This document shows, piece after piece, positions 6,189 to 9,886 of a stretch of 9,886 nt of DNA. The stretch comes from Deltaproteobacteria bacterium (GTDB lineage Bacteria; Desulfobacterota; Desulfarculia; Adiutricales; Adiutricaceae), in contig JAITIH010000040.1 of NCBI GenBank assembly GCA_031279525.1, positions 1 through 9,886 of the forward strand, given 5' to 3'. Each line of letters begins with the position of its first letter. Position 1 is the first letter of the stretch. The notes below the pieces were generated by a model, which saw only the letters and a list, made by a program, of their open reading frames with translations, had not been told where the DNA came from and did no database searches. A program made the position numbers and the translations under genes.

Positions 6189-7610
6189 ATGTTATTTACG
6201 CTGGTTTCTTTTATAATACTCCTTCTTATTTTGATATTCGTTCATGAGTTTGGACATTTTATAGCCGCTAAACTCTTGGGCGTTAGGGTGGAGAAATTTT
6301 CTTTAGGTTTCCCGCCCAAGGCCTGGTCGAAAAAAATCGGCGAAACCGAGTATCAATTGGCTTGGTTGCCTTTGGGCGGTTACGTGAGTCTGTACGGGGA
6401 GACGCCCGGGACCGAGGTTCCCCCGGAACTCCAAGAGCGCTCTTTTTCGCATAAGCCGGTTTGGGTCAGAACCGTCGTGGTGGCGGCCGGCCCGCTCTTT
6501 AACGTGTTTTTCGCCATCGTGGCCCTGTGGTTGGTCAACTTCGTGGGCGGGGCCCAGCACGTCGCCCCCATCGTGGGCCCGATCGACCCCGATGGCCCGG
6601 CTTTCCGGGCCGGCCTTATGGCCGAGGACCGCGTGCTGGCCATCGACCGGACGCCCATCGAATATTACGACGACGTCCTTGCCCAGGCCGACTTAAGCCA
6701 AGGCCGCCCCTTAACCCTGACCGTGGTCAGGAAAGGGCAGACCTTGGAGGCGACCGTCGTCCCGGAGCCCAAGGAATGGACCGACCCTTTAGGCGACGTC
6801 AACCATACCTGGTCCTTGGGCTTCAAGGCCTTAACCCGGCCCATAATCGACGAGACGGTGCCCGACAAGCCGGCCGCCTTGGCGGGCCTCAAACCCGGGG
6901 ACCTGATCCTGTCCATCGACGAGACCCCCATCCTGGACTGGTCCGACTTGTTGGCGGTCTTAAAAAAATCGGACGTCGTCGAGACCCAGGGCGATAAGAC
7001 CGTCCACCAGAAGCCCAAGCCCATGCGGATCCAGGTCGACCGGGGAGGGGTCGTCCTAACCCTGACCGTCACCCCGGTCTTGGAGCCCATCTACGAGCCG
7101 AACGGCCAGACCGGCTTCGCCCCATTTTTAGGCCTAAAGCCCCGACTGGAGATCATCAGGCGGCCTTTGGGCTTTTTTGGCTCCTTTAAGGAGGGGCTCG
7201 GCGAAACGTGGCTAGTCTCCAAACTGACCGTCCAGACCTTTATCCGGCTTTTCCAGACCAAGATCTCGCTCAAGGTTTTGGGCGGGCCGATCATGATCGC
7301 TGAGGTGGCCGGGAAAAAGGCCCGGGAAGGATTGATAGACTTTATTTGGGTCATGGCCTTAATCAGCGTCAACCTGGCCATCATTAACCTGGTGCCATTG
7401 CCCATCCTGGACGGCGGGCAGATAGTCTTCTTCCTCCTTGAGGGCCTGTTCCGGCGGCCTTTGAGCTTAAAGGTCCGGGAAGTCTGCCAGTGGGTTGGGG
7501 TCACGGCCTTGGCCGCCCTCATGGTCTTGGTTTTTTACAACGACATTTATCGCTGGGTGACTCGCCTAACCGGGCCGGACGTGTCCCAGATCGAAACCAC
7601 CACTAAATAG
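6189..7610 (+). CDS. rseP: RIP metalloprotease RseP (site-2 protease)
   Basis: Inner-membrane zinc metalloprotease that cuts transmembrane segments of anti-sigma factors after a first periplasmic cut, and removes leftover signal peptides. The 473-residue protein is close to the usual length of about 450. The first membrane segment (residues 1-25) contains the zinc motif H19-E20-F-G-H23. Two periplasmic PDZ domains follow: the first around residues 120-205 (GPAFRAGLMAEDRVLAID) and the second around 220-310 (AALAGLKPGDLILSIDETPI). The third zinc ligand and family signature are in N400-LVPLPIL-D408-GG in a late membrane segment, with a last hydrophobic helix near residues 435-455. All catalytic residues are present. 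The start at 6189 is set by homology; only a weak GGGG precedes it by 7 bases. The gene leads a two-gene operon with tsaB. No cdsA, dxr or uppS, often its neighbours, is seen. Confidence 0.96.
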   Translation: MLFTLVSFIILLLILIFVHEFGHFIAAKLLGVRVEKFSLGFPPKAWSKKIGETEYQLAWLPLGGYVSLYGETPGTEVPPELQERSFSHKPVWVRTVVVAAGPLFNVFFAIVALWLVNFVGGAQHVAPIVGPIDPDGPAFRAGLMAEDRVLAIDRTPIEYYDDVLAQADLSQGRPLTLTVVRKGQTLEATVVPEPKEWTDPLGDVNHTWSLGFKALTRPIIDETVPDKPAALAGLKPGDLILSIDETPILDWSDLLAVLKKSDVVETQGDKTVHQKPKPMRIQVDRGGVVLTLTVTPVLEPIYEPNGQTGFAPFLGLKPRLEIIRRPLGFFGSFKEGLGETWLVSKLTVQTFIRLFQTKISLKVLGGPIMIAEVAGKKAREGLIDFIWVMALISVNLAIINLVPLPILDGGQIVFFLLEGLFRRPLSLKVREVCQWVGVTALAALMVLVFYNDIYRWVTRLTGPDVSQIETTTK

Positions 7611-7613
7611 CCC

Positions 7614-8324
7614 ATGCTGGTCCTGGCCTGGGACACGGCCACGCCCTGGCTGAGCCTAGCTTTGGCCGACTTGGGGCCAGGGGCTGGGAGGCTGGCTCCC
7701 TTCGAGGCTCAGGGAGACGGCTCGAAGAGTCACGGCCGGCTTTTGGCTTCCATGGTTAACGAGACCCTGGCTCAAAATGGCCTCGCCCCGGCGGCGGTCG
7801 ACCTCTTGGCCGTGGGTTTGGGGCCGGGCTCTTTTACCGGGTTGCGGGTGGGGCTAGCTTTCGCCAAGGGCCTGGCTCTGGCCCTCGACCGGCCGGCCTT
7901 AGGGCTATCCTCCCTGGCCGTCCTGGCCGGGGGAGCCGGCCCCGGCCTCGTGGCCCCAGTCATCGACGCGAAGCATAAGGAGATTTTCACGGCCCTTTAT
8001 CGAGTCGGGCCGGGCCAGCTTGAGCCCCTCACCGAACCCGTGGCCTTAGGCCCGGACCGGCTATGGCCATTCCTAGAGGGTTTCCGGGCCTCGGGCGAGG
8101 CCGTGGAAGTCGTCGGCCCTGGCCTTAGGTTGTTAAAAGGCCCGCCCACCTGGGTCGCCTTAGGCCGGGACGATCCCCCCTTAGCCTTACGTCTCGCGGA
8201 AATGGCCTTCGCGGCTTATGGCCGGGGCGAGCTGGCCCAACGCCCGCTCGTTCCCCTGTACGGCCGATCCCCGGAAATCTTTAAAACCTGGCGGCCGCCG
8301 GCCCGCCTAGGCGAGGCGGGATAA
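7614..8324 (+). CDS. tsaB: tRNA threonylcarbamoyladenosine biosynthesis protein TsaB
   Basis: Cytosolic non-catalytic partner of TsaD that, with TsaE, transfers threonylcarbamoyl to A37 of ANN-decoding tRNAs (t6A). The 236-residue product has the expected length. It opens with the ASKHA-type strand LVLAWDTATPWLSLAL (Asp7), followed by SHGRLLASMV at about residues 42-51, the signature G70-PGSFTGLRVG, GLSSLAVL and a PVIDAKHKEIFTALY strand typical of the family. The ATG lies 3 bases after the rseP stop with no visible Shine-Dalgarno sequence, so it is probably translated by coupling to rseP. The gene uses several TTA and CTA leucine codons in otherwise GC-rich sequence and contains four CCTTAGG motifs. 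Confidence 0.95.
   Translation: MLVLAWDTATPWLSLALADLGPGAGRLAPFEAQGDGSKSHGRLLASMVNETLAQNGLAPAAVDLLAVGLGPGSFTGLRVGLAFAKGLALALDRPALGLSSLAVLAGGAGPGLVAPVIDAKHKEIFTALYRVGPGQLEPLTEPVALGPDRLWPFLEGFRASGEAVEVVGPGLRLLKGPPTWVALGRDDPPLALRLAEMAFAAYGRGELAQRPLVPLYGRSPEIFKTWRPPARLGEAG
8302..8320. repeat. Inverted repeat CCCGCC / GGCGGG at the end of tsaB
   Basis: Perfect six-base arms with a seven-base loop overlap the last codons of tsaB, ending two bases before the stop. No T-tract follows, so it may protect the transcript end rather than terminate it, or may be coincidental. Confidence 0.4.
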
Positions 8325-8428
8325 CCTCTTTCCCCAGCCCATTAGGCCGTCCTGGCCCTTGGCCTTGGCTGGCCGAAAGGCCTTTGGCTTTTCTAAAGCC
8401 CCGCCGACCTTTGGTCCCCCTTTAATTT

Positions 8429-8452
8429 CGCGATTTTCCGCGGCTTTTTTTT
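8429..8452 (+). terminator. Weak terminator candidate after rseP-tsaB
   Basis: CGCG (8429-8432) and CGCG (8439-8442) with a six-base loop, then GC and eight T residues (8445-8452). The T-tract is good but the stem is only four pairs, and it lies about 105 bases past the tsaB stop. It is the best T-tract-linked hairpin downstream of the operon. Confidence 0.3.
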
Positions 8453-8504
8453 CTCTATCTTCGTTCCTTAAATTCTCGCCTCCATAAATAAAGTCCCGCC
8501 GGGG

Positions 8505-8520
8505 CGGCCTCGCGAGGCCG
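8505..8520. repeat. 16-bp perfect palindrome
   Basis: CGGCCTCGCGAGGCCG is self-complementary without a spacer. Its ten-base core CCTCGCGAGG appears again at 8727-8736. Perfect spacerless palindromes suit a dimeric DNA-binding protein, but chance is possible in GC-rich DNA. Confidence 0.6.
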
Positions 8521-9033
8521 TTGGCCCGAAGGTCATGCGGTTAGGCGGCCAGCCCGGGCCCGCCGGAATCGGCTTGATCTAGTCGGATCCAGCGGGGGCC
8601 GCTCTCCCCTCCGCTCAAGGCGCGCCTAAGGAGCCCTCGGCGAGGCGGCTTTTCCTTAGTGGCCCTTAACTGAGTAAAAAGTGGGTAGCTAGCTTTTTCG
8701 GTTGGGTAAAAAATATCCTTTTTCGCCCTCGCGAGGCCTCGCTTTCCGGTCCTGGGCAATATGGCGAATCTAGGGAAATTTCTTGAGAATTCTAGGCTTG
8801 GCAAAAAACGGGGCCAAAAATTTGGACTTGGCCTTGTTTTTGCTTAAGACCTAATCAAGCAAAATTGAATAGAAATTAAAAAACAAAATTGAATTTTTCG
8901 TTTCCATAAAGTTCGATAAACCAGTTGAACTTCAAAAGCCCCTTAATTGGCCGCCTTGGCCCTGGACAAAAAATTCGGATGGCTTTAAAAATCGTGGCTG
9001 GAACTTATGACGACAAAAAGCTTTCGGTTTTTC

Positions 9034-9060
9034 TTGACAAAATAAAAAAAATTTGATATT
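9034..9060 (+). promoter_or_regulatory. Possible promoter for the Gln-repeat protein
   Basis: A perfect TTGACA at 9034-9039 is followed by GATATT (9055-9060, 15-base spacer) or TATTTC (9057-9062, 17-base spacer). Use of this promoter would give a leader of about 360 bases, mostly AT-rich. TATTAT at 9334-9339 is a nearer -10 candidate with a poor -35. Confidence 0.3.
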
Positions 9061-9231
9061 TCAGTTTGTAAAGTGTTTTTGTGAAATAACTTAATTATTT
9101 ATGTTTGTTTTTTTGTTCGTAAATATATCAGTCTTGATTGCTATTATTGATAACATAAAAATTTAAATATTAATATCATTAAATATAAAGCTGATTATTT
9201 TAAATAATAATATTATAAAATGCTAAATAAA

Positions 9232-9300
9232 TTGATTAAATGTTAATCAAATTTTGTTGCTATTTTTTTGTAAAGCCAAGTTATGAGTTGTTAATCAAAT
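9232..9300. promoter_or_regulatory. Operator-like palindrome with a repeated half
   Basis: TTGATTAA (9232-9239) and TTAATCAA (9243-9250) form a perfect inverted repeat around ATG. The twelve-base right half TGTTAATCAAAT (9241-9252) recurs exactly at 9289-9300, 48 bases on, which is between four and five helical turns. The arrangement resembles binding sites for a dimeric regulator upstream of the gene at 9428, but AT-rich sequence makes chance matches easier. Confidence 0.35.
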
Positions 9301-9427
9301 AAAGTACAGTTTTTGATTATTAATTATAAATTTTATTATGGATTTGTATTGAAATACGAATTAATTGCCGCCAGTTTTGGAGGCTAGTCTAGGGGCGACC
9401 AGTTCCCCGAGACATTTGAGGTGCTTT

Positions 9428-9886
9428 ATGTTTAATGGCAAATCAACGACTTTTTGGTCGCTCGTATTGACCCTGGCGGCTTTACTTTTCGTCGACCAGG
9501 CTTTCGCCGCTAAGAGGGATTATCGAGCCTTGGCCTCTTCCTCGTCGGTCGTGGCCCAAGTCGCTCAGCGACCGCAGAAGCAAGAGGCTAAGCCTGAGGA
9601 GCGGAAAAAGAACGAAAAAAAGAGCGAATCGGCTTCCAAGCCGCAGCCGCAGCGCCCGCAAAGGCCCGCGCAGGCCGCGAAGCCGCAAGTTCAGCAGCAG
9701 CAGCAGCAGCAGCGTCAGCGGCCCAACCAGGCCGCCACGAGGCCCAACGTTCAGCAGCAGCAGCAGCAGCAGCAGCGTCAGCGGCCCAACCAGGCCGCCA
9801 CGAGGCCCAACGTTCAGCAGCAGCAGCAGCAGCAGCGTCAGCGGCCCAACCAGGCCGCCACGAGGCCCAACGTTCAGCAGCAACAG
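9428..9886 (+). CDS. Exported Gln-rich tandem-repeat protein, partial (C-terminus missing)
   Basis: Unrecognised protein with 153 codons visible; the frame is open at the window edge. The ATG is preceded by GAGG at 9418-9421, 6 bases away. Residues 1-27 are a signal peptide with cleavage expected after A-F-A (residue 27). Residues 28-54 are unremarkable, 55-77 are Lys/Glu-rich (EERKKNEKKSES), and 78-87 are Pro/Gln/Arg-rich. From Val88 a tandem repeat begins: V, a run of Gln, then RQRPNQAATRPN. Units are 88-107 (7 Gln), 108-128 (8 Gln) and 129-148 (7 Gln), with a fourth starting at 149. The product is exported, basic, very likely disordered and without predicted enzyme residues in the visible part. 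A function cannot be assigned; a surface or periplasmic scaffold, or a long linker to a C-terminal domain, are possibilities. The open frame on the opposite strand (Leu-rich) is an artefact. Confidence 0.8.
   Translation, partial: MFNGKSTTFWSLVLTLAALLFVDQAFAAKRDYRALASSSSVVAQVAQRPQKQEAKPEERKKNEKKSESASKPQPQRPQRPAQAAKPQVQQQQQQQRQRPNQAATRPNVQQQQQQQQRQRPNQAATRPNVQQQQQQQRQRPNQAATRPNVQQQQ
9689..9886 (+). repeat. 60/63/60-bp minisatellite with embedded CAG microsatellite
   Basis: Units start at GTT 9689, 9749, 9812 and 9872. The first three share an identical 36-base constant part and differ only in the count of CAG (7, 8, 7). The fourth, cut by the window end, reads CAG CAG CAA CAG. Length changes come in whole codons, so slippage or recombination would vary the protein without frameshift. 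Confidence 0.9.

Larger units (their letters stand above)
8325..9427. other. Intergenic region with palindromes and AT-rich island 4
   Basis: 1103 bp with no supportable gene. The left half (to about 8800) is GC-rich and contains GGCTTT/AAAGCC at 8386-8400, a weak terminator candidate at 8429-8452, a 16-base palindrome at 8505-8520 and its core again at 8727-8736. An 87-codon minus-strand open frame at 8541-8804 starts at a TTG without ribosome binding site and is not credible. From about 8840 to 9368 the sequence is AT-rich, with an 11-base direct repeat CAAAATTGAAT (8860-8870 and 8884-8894) and an operator-like palindrome near 9240. It probably includes the promoter and leader of the gene at 9428. 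Confidence 0.6.

Noticed and set aside
8541..8804. 87-codon minus-strand open frame in the gap after tsaB.
   Set aside because: TTG start with no ribosome binding site, no recognisable motif, and palindromic DNA inside it.
9482..9883. Minus-strand open frame with long Leu runs.
   Set aside because: It is the reverse reading of CAG runs; the plus-strand gene has a signal peptide and ribosome binding site.
9689..9886. Repeat array considered as CRISPR.
   Set aside because: Repeats are contiguous, in frame and translated, with no unique spacers.

Overview
The window reads as chromosomal DNA of a Gram-negative bacterium. Genes for exported solute-binding proteins, a putative lipoprotein and the site-2 protease RseP imply an inner membrane plus periplasm. 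Genes are GC-rich, yet the spaces between them are long and contain four very AT-rich islands. The six assignable genes plus one partial gene at the right edge cover only about 57% of the bases. That low density, one frameshifted gene and substrate-binding proteins without adjacent permease genes would fit a genome under relaxed selection, such as a host-associated lineage. The rseP-tsaB pairing and the LivK and TctC type transport proteins are compatible with a deltaproteobacterium-like (Desulfobacterota) organism, but no phylogenetic marker here proves it.

Layout, left to right. 1-688 (-): a TctC/Bug-type solute-binding protein, C-terminus beyond the window. 1107-1727 (+): a putative lipoprotein with an Arg-Asp-Tyr-Asp repeat tract and a conserved-looking C-terminal part. 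1728-2577: non-coding, with AT island 1. 2578-3747 (-): a LivK-type branched-chain amino acid binding protein. 3748-4533: non-coding, with AT island 2. 4534-5128 (-): a J-domain/zinc-finger/DnaJ-C-like cochaperone whose frame breaks near 4703. 5129-6188: non-coding, holding an inverted-repeat-bounded segment of about 350 bp, a strong hairpin and AT island 3. 6189-7610 (+): rseP, followed 3 bases later by tsaB (7614-8324). 8325-9427: non-coding, with palindromes and AT island 4. 9428-9886 (+): an exported Gln-rich protein with 20-21 residue tandem repeats, running off the right edge.

The only convincing operon is rseP-tsaB, linking envelope regulated proteolysis with the tRNA t6A37 modification partner. 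The two binding proteins are periplasmic receptors whose membrane partners must be encoded elsewhere. I found no CRISPR array, tRNA, rRNA, transposase, phage gene or recognisable defence system. The items most worth follow-up are the frameshifted J-domain gene, the Gln-repeat exported protein, the inverted-repeat segment at 5245-5600 and a marked excess of the 7-mer CCTWAGG.
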